Shown here piece after piece: positions 1 through 6,200 of a stretch of 10,000 nucleotides of DNA. This DNA comes from Baffinella frigidus (Eukaryota; Cryptophyceae; Cryptomonadales; Baffinellaceae), in assembly GCA_026770585.1 (NCBI GenBank), contig MU646629.1, positions 53,686 through 63,685 of the forward strand. Direction: 5' to 3'. Position 1 is the first letter of the stretch. The number at the start of each line of letters is the position of its first letter. The notes beneath the pieces were generated by a model, which was not told the DNA's origin, did not search any database, and was given only the letters and a program-made list of their open reading frames with translations. Made by a program: the position numbers and the translations under genes.

Positions 1-86
1 AACCCTGCACCCTGCACCCTGCACCCCAAACCCTAAACCCTAAAACCTAACCCCTAACCCCTAAACCCGAACCCCTAACCCCGCAG
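1..86 (+). repeat. Degenerate telomere-like tract ending in a splice-acceptor-like CAG
   Basis: The tract starts with CCCTGCA units and passes through CCCTAAA, CCCCTAA and CCCGAA variants. It is the C-rich strand, the orientation expected for a left chromosome end, but the units are degenerate, so this is subtelomeric or intronic rather than a clean telomere. It stops at CCCCGCAG, directly followed by a copy of the exon-like block found intact at 530-614. It could be the 3' part of a telomere-like intron. Confidence 0.8.
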
Positions 87-150
87 GGTGCGGAGAGTCG
101 CAGCGCTGGACAAGCGGCAAGCGGACGCCGAAGGAAAAAACCACCGAGCG
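87..150 (+). pseudogene. Truncated copy of the exon-like block at 530-614
   Basis: The first 31 bases or so match 530-560 with two differences (one synonymous, GCG to GCA) and give VRRVAALDKR in the same frame. After about base 117 the match ends. The frame continues as QADAEGKNHRA to a stop at 151-153. I read it as a broken duplicate of the exon whose longer form is at 530-614. Confidence 0.5.
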
Positions 151-160
151 TAGAACTTCG

Positions 161-266
161 GGCCTATAAAACATTAGGTCCTAAGGGGCCTATAAAACAT
201 TCGGTCCTAAGGGGCCTACGGTCCTATAAAACATTAGGTTCTAAGGGGCCTACAGTCCACCGTAGG
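161..266 (+). repeat. Tandem 26-bp repeat containing TATAAAA
   Basis: Three copies of a unit GGCCTATAAAACATTNGGT followed by YCTAAGG start at 161, 187 and about 213. The third carries an 8-bp insertion. A fourth partial GGCCTACAGTCC leads into CCGTAGGC. Each copy carries a TATAAAA core, which resembles a TATA box, but no start site or gene follows closely, so a promoter role is not supported beyond the motif. The CCGTAGG end links this block to the palindromic elements at 685-724, 4335-4366 and 4628-4659. Confidence 0.75.
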
Positions 267-529
267 CAATACCTTACTGCCGGTTTGCAGGACGGTACCC
301 CATGAGTGTGCATGCACGAAGCGAGTGACGCCGATTACTGATTACTGAATTTATCAAAGAGGTTTCGCCGTTATTGCCTAACCCGTGCCTTAACCAGACT
401 ATGATCGGTCCATGTTATACCCCGCTCAGTCTGTCTCCGAGGGATGCTCCCCGAAGATTGGCGCAGACGAAGTAAACGACGAAGAAGAGGGAGAGGTCTG
501 ATAGGTCCACCCTCTCGCCGCTTGTGCAG
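267..529. other. No recognisable gene; unique-looking sequence
   Basis: I see no protein signature, RNA gene or clear repeat here. Short ORFs on both strands lack any family-like motif. The right end (GCCGCTTGTGCAG) looks like the splice acceptor of the following exon-like block. Confidence 0.5.
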
Positions 530-614
530 GGTGCGGAGAGTCGCGGCGCTGGACAAACGGGGGCCCAACGACCCCCAGGCGCAAAAAGACGCTCTGGCGG
601 AGGTTCACCGTCAG
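530..614 (+). CDS. Exon-like block, function unknown (reads ALDKRGPNDPQAQKDALAEV)
   Basis: An acceptor-like TGCAG precedes one base plus 28 codons, ending in CAG followed by GTCACC as a possible donor. The reading frame is supported by two partial duplicates, at 87 and at 732. In the 57-bp alignment with 732-788 six of seven differences fall at third codon positions, which suggests past selection on protein. The peptide is charged and probably helical. I do not recognise the family. It could be an N-terminal exon of the EML-like gene downstream (its donor is phase 0, matching the block at 1162), but that link is inference. Confidence 0.45.
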
Positions 615-678
615 GTCACCGCCCGCAATCCGTGGTACCGAATCAAGGAAATCCGTGACGGGCCATCTATTCGCCCTT

Positions 679-724
679 AGGAAATTCGTAGGTCCCTAGG
701 GGTTACCTACCGTAGGGGATTTCC
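679..724. repeat. Imperfect inverted repeat with CCTACCGTAGG core
   Basis: The ends AGGAAAT and ATTTCCT are inverted around a core holding CGTAGGTCCCTAGGGG and CCTACCGTAGG. The layout (a GTAGG palindrome, then CCTACCGTAGG, with ATTTCC beside it) is shared with 4335-4366 and 4628-4659, so this is a dispersed small palindromic element. Confidence 0.6.
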
Positions 725-731
725 TGCTCTG

Positions 732-788
732 CCGAACGACCCCCATGCGCAAAAGGACGCTCTGGCTGAGGTCCACTGCCAGGTCACC
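732..788 (+). pseudogene. Second partial copy of the 564-620 exon segment
   Basis: It reads PNDPHAQKDALAEVHCQVT against PNDPQAQKDALAEVHRQVT at 564-620. The copy keeps the frame and the CAG-GTCACC exon-end signal and then runs to a TAG at 798. There is no upstream acceptor-proximal part, so it is a fragment. Confidence 0.55.
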
Positions 789-858
789 ACCCCTTTATAG
801 TACTCTCAGCCTGGAGACGAGTGACCCAAAAACTGGCAGGTCCTAGCCCCGTCTCAGT

Positions 859-912
859 GTAACCCCACACCCTACACCTGAACCCTCAAACCCTGAACCC
901 GCAACCCTACAG
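859..912 (+). repeat. Telomere-like tract with GT...AG ends
   Basis: It begins GTAACCCCACACC, runs through CCCTACA, CCTGAA, CCCTCAAA and CCCTGAA units and ends CAACCCTACAG, directly before an exon-like GACGTGCACGGG. It has the outline of a 54-base intron made almost entirely of telomere-like repeat. The upstream exon is not identified, so the donor is only a candidate. Confidence 0.55.
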
Positions 913-976
913 GACGTGCACGGGCGGAGGCGCGGGGGGTGCGACTGCGACGGGCCTGTCGGGAGGATGTTCAGAC
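913..976 (+). pseudogene. Broken copy of the exon at 1162-1257
   Basis: Bases 913-974 match 1162-1223 almost perfectly, reading DVHGRRRGGCDCDGPVGRMF in the same frame, and then diverge to RRY and a stop. Only the 5' two thirds of the exon is present, so it is a truncated duplicate. It does retain the acceptor-like CTACAG. Confidence 0.55.
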
Positions 977-1033
977 GATACTAATTCAGGCTGTGGGGGG
1001 CGTAGCCAGATCTGGCTTATCTGGTTACCCCTA

Positions 1034-1068
1034 ATGGACCCTTGCAGCCGGGAACTTCAAGGGTCCAT
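1034..1068. repeat. Perfect 11-bp inverted repeat
   Basis: ATGGACCCTTG at 1034-1044 is inverted as CAAGGGTCCAT at 1058-1068 across a 13-base loop. No T-run follows and no gene end is nearby, so I do not call a terminator. Confidence 0.7.
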
Positions 1069-1115
1069 CAGAGGTCACGAGGCGCGCGTCGTGGCCTATG
1101 GAAGGCCTGCTCATT

Positions 1116-1156
1116 GTAAAGCAACTCTCTCCTGATCGCTGATCGAGTTGCGTTAC
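1116..1156. repeat. 12-bp inverted repeat, one mismatch
   Basis: GTAAAGCAACTC (1116-1127) pairs with GAGTTGCGTTAC (1145-1156) with one mismatch. It sits just before the acceptor-like CACCAG of the next exon block and would fold in the candidate intron 3' end. Confidence 0.65.
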
Positions 1157-1161
1157 ACCAG

Positions 1162-1257
1162 GACGTGCACGGGCGGCGGCGCGGGGGGTGCGACTGCGAC
1201 GGGCCTGTGGGGAGGATGTTCAACGTCAAGACCGCCCGCCCCTTCGGCTGGCACCAG
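1162..1257 (+). CDS. Exon-like block ending NVKTARPFGWHQ, function unknown
   Basis: Thirty-two codons lie between ACACCAG and GTGACT, phase 0 at both ends. The 5' half is basic and cysteine-bearing (RRRGGCDCDG). The 3' half, MFNVKTARPFGWHQ, recurs in this window at 1359-1403 and 1638-1679. Between this block and 1638-1679 the differences in the 3' half are all synonymous (GCC/GCA, GGC/GGA, CAC/CAT), which argues that it was protein-coding. I do not recognise a domain. It may belong to the N-terminal region of the EML-like gene. Confidence 0.5.
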
Positions 1258-1407
1258 GTGACTGTTCAATCTGACGAATCTGTGTAGTAAAGAGGCGAAA
1301 AAGGCGTCATCGGTCTCGTAGATGGACTTTCCCGAGTGTTGTCATGAAGGGTGTGGGAGGATGTGGAAACGTCAAGACCGCCCGCCCCTTCGGCTGGCAC
1401 CAGGTCT

Positions 1408-1536
1408 TTAGCCGGAGCAACCTATTTTTCCTGAACGAAAATTACCACACAGATGCTTTAATATTACTAGTAAGAACGATTTGTGTAGTAATTTTCGTTG
1501 CCAGGGAATGTAAGAAAAATAGATTTCCCCGGATAA
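1408..1536. mobile_element. 129-bp foldback MITE, copy A, with 4-bp GTCT target duplication
   Basis: Terminal inverted repeats TTAGCCGG and CCGGATAA enclose inner inverted arms: CTATTTTTC and ACGAAAATTACCACAC on the left, GTGTAGTAATTTTCGT and GAAAAATAG on the right. GTCT lies on both sides (1404-1407, 1537-1540). The homologous sites at 1254-1262 and 1676-1684 lack the element; the latter reads CAGGTCTG, exactly the predicted pre-insertion site. It has no coding capacity, so an autonomous partner must lie elsewhere. Copy B is at 4468-4597. Confidence 0.85.
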
Positions 1537-1598
1537 GTCTGTCCAACCTGAGAATTCTGTGTAGTAAAGAGGCGACAAAGGCGTAAACGGTCTCGTAG

Positions 1599-1679
1599 AT
1601 GGACTTTTCCGAGTGTCGTCATGAAGGGTTTGGGGGGATGTTCAACGTCAAGACCGCACGCCCCTTCGGATGGCATCAG
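1599..1679 (+). CDS. Alternative exon-like block MDFSECRHEGFGG + NVKTARPFGWHQ
   Basis: Twenty-seven codons begin at an ATG immediately preceded by CTCGTAG and end in CAG before GTCTGC. The TAG at 1596-1598 is an in-frame stop, so the ATG is either a true start or the first codon after an acceptor. The 3' half equals the block at 1162-1257, but the 5' half is different. The copy at 1322-1403 is frameshifted. The product is unknown. Confidence 0.45.
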
Positions 1680-1855
1680 GTCTGCGCGTGTCAACTTTGC
1701 TTGCTGCGTCCACTTTTACAGGAAGCGGCAAAAGTGGTGGGTGCTTCAACACCCGGGGTGTGCTTTGGGGCTGGTCTGCGCGCTGCACCGCCTTTCACTG
1801 CCGTGTTTTGGCGTGCGATGTTTTGACGTGCTACAGTGCAATCTTGCGGGGACCA
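1680..1855 (+). other. Intron-like segment sharing a repeat with 7353-7800
   Basis: Following the exon end, GTCTGCGCGTGTCAACTTTGC and CGTCCACTTTT match the unit of the 7233-7800 array, and GTGGGTGCTTCAACACCC matches 7786-7805. CCACTTTT (from 1711) and AAAAGTGG (to 1738) are inverted. It therefore looks like the 5' part of an intron from the same repeat family. No coding signal was accepted in the three overlapping small ORFs here. Confidence 0.55.
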
Positions 1856-2628
1856 AAACCCTGAACCGTAAAACCTAGGCCCTTTCCCGCAAAAAAAACA
1901 GAACCATTGGGGGCAGTTGCTGTTGCGGAACTCAAACCCCCAACCCCTAAACCCTAACTCCTGACCCCTAAACCCCTAACCCCTAACCCCTAACCCCTAA
2001 CCCCCAACCCCTAACCCCTAACCCCTAACCCCCGACCTCTAAACCCTAACCCCTAACCCCTAACCCCTAACCCCCAACCCCTACCCCCTAACCCCTACCC
2101 CCCAGCCCCCACCCCCTAACCCCCAACCCCTAACCCCTAACCCCTAACCCCCAACCCCTAACCCCTACCCCCTAACCCCTAACCCCCAACCCCTACCCCC
2201 TAACCCCCAAACCCTAACCCCTAACCCCTAACCCCCAACCCCTAACCCCTACCCCCTAACCCCTACCCCCTAACCCCTAACCCCCAAACCGTAACCCCAC
2301 CACAGGACCATCGGGGGCAGTTGCTGTTGCGGAACTCAAACCCTCAACCCCTAAACCCTAACTCCTGACCCCTAAACCCCAAACCGTAACCCCCAACCCC
2401 TACCCCCTAACCCCTAACCCCCAAACCGTAACCCCACCACAGGACCATCGGGGGCAGTTGCTGTTGCGGAACTCAAACCCCCAACCCCTAAACCCTAACT
2501 CCTGACCCCTAAACCCCTAACCCCTAACCCCTAACCCCTAACCCCTACCCCCTAACCCCTACCCCCTAACCCCTAACCCCCAAACCGTAACCCCACCACA
2601 GGACCATCGGGGGCAGTCGCTATCACAG
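1856..2628 (+). repeat. Long CCCCTAA array with embedded 35-bp spacer units
   Basis: Mainly CCCCTAA with CCCCCAA and CCCCTAC variants, plus CCCTAAAC. A non-telomeric segment, ACCATCGGGGGCAGTTGCTG with TTGCGGAACTCAAACCC, occurs at about 1903, 2308, 2445 and (diverged) 2604, each followed or preceded by AAACCGTAACCCCACCACAG. This is a higher-order array. The 7-mer CCCCTAA differs from the CCCTAAA tracts further right. The last copy runs into TATCACAG, the acceptor-like end before the block at 2629. Confidence 0.9.
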
Positions 2629-2722
2629 CGGGGGGACTGGGAGGGCGGGGTTTTGCGCGCAGAGGCGAAACGCCTCGCTACGACCAAGCTGCCCTGGTGG
2701 GGCGATGAAGTCGCACAGATAC
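2629..2722 (+). CDS. Exon-like block reading LRAEAKRLATTKLPWWGDEV, function unknown
   Basis: After TATCACAG an open frame reads RGDWEGGVLRAEAKRLATT, then KLPWWGDEVAQI. GTGCAG at 2723 could be a phase 1 donor, which would fit the two leading bases of the exon at 3181. GTCGCA at 2710 is an alternative phase 0 donor. Composition and third-position bias are gene-like and it is embedded between telomere-like arrays. I do not know the domain. Membership of the EML-like gene is inferred only from order, strand and phase. Confidence 0.45.
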
Positions 2723-2737
2723 GTGCAGCAGGCGATG

Positions 2738-3000
2738 CCCTAAACCATGAACCCTCAACCCCGAACCCAAAACCCCGAACCCTAAACTACACACCAAACC
2801 CAAACCCCTAAACCCTAAACTACACACTAAACCCTAAACCCTAAACCCCTAACCCCATATTCCATACCCCAAACCCCATAACCCTGACCCCTAACCGCGA
2901 ACCCCTAAACCCTGAACCCTAAACCCTAAACCCTAAACCCTAAACCCTAAACCCTAAACCCCAACACCCACTCCTCAAACCCTGAATCTTAACACCTAAC
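2738..3000 (+). repeat. Telomere-like CCCTAAA tract
   Basis: Variants (CCCTCAA, CCCGAA, CTACACAC) surround a clean run of six CCCTAAA units at 2917-2958, the purest telomere repeat in the window. AACTACACACNAAACCC occurs twice. The C-rich strand is on +, as in every other tract here. Confidence 0.9.
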
Positions 3001-3057
3001 GCAGGCGTCAGAGCGGATTCCACAGTAAGGACTGGGAAGTACGGGGGCACGCGCTGG
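3001..3057 (+). pseudogene. Partial copy of the exon at 3181-3280
   Basis: GCAGGCG and the following bases match 3178-3232 and encode VRADSTVRTGKYGGTR in the same frame as VGADSSGRTGKYGGTR. The copy diverges after CGCGCT into WIIH. It lacks the 3' half and its donor. Confidence 0.55.
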
Positions 3058-3075
3058 ATCATCCACTTACGGGTT

Positions 3076-3100
3076 CGAACGTTCTGGAATGTTCTAGAAC
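3076..3100. promoter_or_regulatory. Perfect five-unit heat-shock-type element
   Basis: Five contiguous alternating pentamers of the nGAAn/nTTCn type: CGAAC, GTTCT, GGAAT, GTTCT, AGAAC. Heat shock factor trimers bind three or more such units, and this match has no deviation in 15 defined bases. It lies 81 bp upstream of the exon-like block at 3181. Whether it controls this gene, a telomeric-repeat transcript or nothing cannot be decided from sequence. No TATA box was identified next to it. Confidence 0.6.
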
Positions 3101-3180
3101 GCTATCCGCGGTTAATGGGGGCACTAGCACCGCGTGACCACCGCGTACCAGCTGAATCTGGTCGCAAACACCGAGAGCAG
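3101..3180 (+). other. Short spacer between heat-shock-type element and exon
   Basis: The only notable structure is the acceptor-like GAGAGCAG at its right end. An ATG at 3115 opens a 60-codon frame that crosses the exon in a different frame and looks spurious. Confidence 0.4.
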
Positions 3181-3280
3181 GCGTGGGGGCGGATTCCTCA
3201 GGAAGGACTGGGAAGTACGGGGGCACGCGCTACTTCCCGTGCAAGCCGTATGTGTATGCGCCGACGTGGGCCCCGGACGC
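3181..3280 (+). CDS. EML-like exon A, leader before HELP
   Basis: Between GAGAGCAG and GTAAGC lie two bases, 32 codons and two bases. The peptide runs VGADSSGRTGKYGGTRYF and ends PCKPYVYAPTWAPD. The segment PTWAPDA leading into a P-x-A-R-L-x-L-E HELP start resembles the W-x-P-D stretch that precedes HELP in EML proteins; this similarity is from memory of the family and is modest. The donor GTAAGC is one of the two best donor types in the window. A partial copy is at 3001. Confidence 0.55.
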
Positions 3281-6200
3281 GTAAGCCTAAACCCTAAACC
3301 CTGAACCCTGAACCCTAAACCCTGAACCCTAAACCCTAAACCCTAAACCCCAACCCCCAAACCCTCAACCCTCAACCCTCAACCCCAAACCCCAAACCCC
3401 AAACCCCAAACCCCAAACCCTCAACCCTCAACCCTAAACCCCAAACCCCAAACCCCAAACCCTCAACCCCAAACACCTGAACCCCAAACCCCAACCCTCA
3501 ACCCCCAAAACCCTAAACCAGGCTGCGGGATACGGCGGCGCGGGCTCACAACCTGGAGCCTGAGGCGAGATTGGAGCTGGAGTTTATCTATGGGTACACG
3601 GCGGGGAGCACGGTGGGCGCCCTCCAGGGATACAACCCTGTGTGTAAAGTCGCTCCGGCCATCCTACACGGGGTTGTACCTGGGGTTGTATCTGGGGATA
3701 CGACCCCGTGTAGGATGACTGGAGTGACTTTACACACAGGGTTGTATCCCCAGACGCCCTTTTTCGCGCGAAAGTGGACGGGTTGGTACCGCTGGTCACG
3801 TGTCATTTTCACGCGGAAGTTGACGGGTTGGTACCGCGGGCCGAGCGCGACAACTTATGGATAGCCCTGTGACAACGCGGCAGGTGTCATTTTTACTCCA
3901 AAGTTGACGGATTAGTACCGCATACCGACCACGTCAACTTATGGATAGCCCTGTGACCAAGGTGGGCGAGCGGTCCTTGGAGCGCGGGGGCGCATTTTTA
4001 CTCCAAAGTTGACCGGTGAGTACCACAGACCGAGCACGGCAACTTATGAATAATCTTGTATCAACAGGTCAACTTATGAATAGCCTTGCAACACCGCAGG
4101 TGGGCCCACCGTCCTCAGAGGCTTATTTTCACTCCAAAGTTGACCGGTTAGTACGGCAGACCAAGCACGTCGACTTATGAATAGCCTTGTATCAACAGGT
4201 GGGCCCACCGTCCTCGGAGTCTGGAATCCGGATGGGATCCGACCAGCAGGACAACCTCAAGTGGATAACTCCGCGCGAAATCCTCTACTCGGCGTCCGCG
4301 GTGCGTTTGGGTAGTTGTTCGGTTACGGGTAGTTGCGTAGGGCCCTACGCGATTTCCTACCGTAGGGTGCCCTTTGGGTACGTTCGTTCCCGTACCCGGT
4401 CTCGTACCCGGTCTCGCCTCGCCGCGCGAAATCCTCTACTCGGCGTCCGCGGTCTTACCCCGCGTTCTTATCCGGGAACCAGTGTTTTTCTTTCAAAAGC
4501 TGGCAATGAAAATTACTACAACGGGACACGTCCGAAGCAATTGTGTAGTAATTTTCGTGCAGATTTTTTTAAAAGAAAAACACTTGTTCCCGGACGAGTT
4601 CGGGTAGTTGTCCGGGTACAGGTAGTTGCGTAGGACCCTACGCGACTGCCTACCGTAGGATGCCCGTCGGGTGCGTTCGTACCCGTACCCGGTCTCGTAC
4701 CCGGTCTCACCCCGCCAGCTATTAAAATCAAACACTCGCACACTGCACATCCCGGCTCGGTTAAACCGCACACCTCGGCTCGGTTAAATTAATTGGAGAA
4801 CACTGGAAGTCCCACAAAAATGCATGTCCCGGCTCGGTTAAACCGCACATCGCGGCACGGTTAAATTGGTTGGAGAACTCTGGAATTTCCACGGTAGAGG
4901 CGATCCTCGCTCGGCGATTATCCTTAAGTTGACAGGCAGCGTGTGCGGTGCACATTTGTCAACTTTGGAGCGGCAAAGAGCCTGGGCGCACCAAATTGAT
5001 GAGTCCAAATAGACTGAGACGGGGTGAGATGGTGGCGCGGGAAAATGGACATCCCGGCTCGGTGGTCCAACCAGGGCTGGAGGGGGGGGGTATTCAAAAG
5101 TCATTTTTGATGGGAAAACTTTCTCGAAAGTCAATTTTTAGCACAAAAACGGCTCCAAGAACGAGCAAACGGCTCCAAGAACGAGCACGGAATACCCCAC
5201 CCAAGGGCCTGGAGTGGCTAACCAACCAGGTTGGAGAACACTGGAATTTCCTCAAAGAATCTAGCCGTGATGTCCAGTCCCCCAGTAATTAAATCAAATC
5301 AAACTAAAATTGAAATACAGGTTTAATTTACATACCTGGCGCGGGGTTAGGTGGCGGTTTTCATGTCAACTTACGAATAGCCCTGTAACGATCAAGTCAA
5401 CTTACGAATAGCCCTGTAACGATCCGGTCAACTTATGAATAGCCCTGTGACGATCAGGTGGCGGTGGTGTACGACACGAAGACGCAGACGCAACGCTCTT
5501 TTTCGGACACGACGCCGAGATCACATCTCTCGTCTTACACATAATCTTTGCATACTCTTTGTAAATATTGACGTTTTTGTACGGAAGCCGCCAACTTATA
5601 CCAGTTTTTCGTTATTTCCGTGGCCAACGTTTCTCTCAAGGGATTTAAATGCCTGGCAATCCCGGGGTTAGGTGGCGGTGGTGTACAGACGTGACGTCGT
5701 GTAATGTGGTGGTGTACGACACGAACGACGCGTAATGTGGTCGTGCACCACACCAGGTGGCGGTGATATACGACACGAAGACGCACACGCAGCGCTTCTT
5801 CTTCGGACACGACGCCGAAATCACATCCCTCGCGCTATCCCCCTCCCGCGGGCTTGTCGCCACGGGGCAAGCGGGGCCGTTCCCGAAGGTCACGCCCTAG
5901 ACTCTAGCCCCTAGATTCCAGATAGGTCCTCACTTCTCTCGGATAGATGCGAAATCTCAACCCTCGCGCTATCCCCCTCCCGGGGACTCGTTGCCACGGG
6001 GCAAGCGGGGCCATTCCCCAAGGTAAGGGTGGACGACTTGATCCCGACGTCAACCTAATGCCCGCCTTGCGTAGCATAAATTGCCGAAATGTCAACCCTC
6101 GCCCTCTCGCCCTCGCGCGGACTCGTCGCCACGGGGCAGGCCGGCCCGTTCCCCAAGGTCACGCCCCAAGCCCTAGATGCCAGACAGGTCCGCACTTTTT

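Larger units (their letters stand above)
1272..1679 (+). repeat. Two-unit direct repeat carrying exon copies
   Basis: Two long units (about 1272-1403 and 1549-1679) share CTGTGTAGTAAAGAGGCG, GGTCTCGTAGATGGACTTT, CCGAGTGT and the NVKTARPFGWHQ exon end. The motif GTAGTAAAGAGG is 277 bp apart in the two units. The first exon end (1354-1403) has a one-base insertion (GATGTGGAAACGTC against GATGTTCAACGTC), breaking the frame. A MITE sits between the units at 1408-1536. Confidence 0.8.

Noticed and set aside
1-86. True chromosome end
   Set aside because: Units are degenerate and the tract ends in an acceptor-like CAG at an exon copy; similar tracts occur throughout the window. It cannot be excluded that the telomere lies just left of base 1.
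161-240. TATAAAA promoter array
   Set aside because: The TATAAAA cores are part of a tandem repeat and no supported start site follows.
1034-1068. Rho-independent terminator
   Set aside because: No T-run after the hairpin and no bacterial gene context.
4187-4633. 148-codon + strand frame
   Set aside because: Only the NLKWITPREILYSASA part is family-like; the remainder runs through palindromes and MITE copy B.
4948-5292. 114-codon frame in the long intron
   Set aside because: No recognisable motif, crosses a 20-bp tandem repeat and dispersed repeat fragments.
5365-5457. CRISPR-like array of 31-bp units
   Set aside because: Units are directly adjacent with no unique spacers, and the context is eukaryotic.
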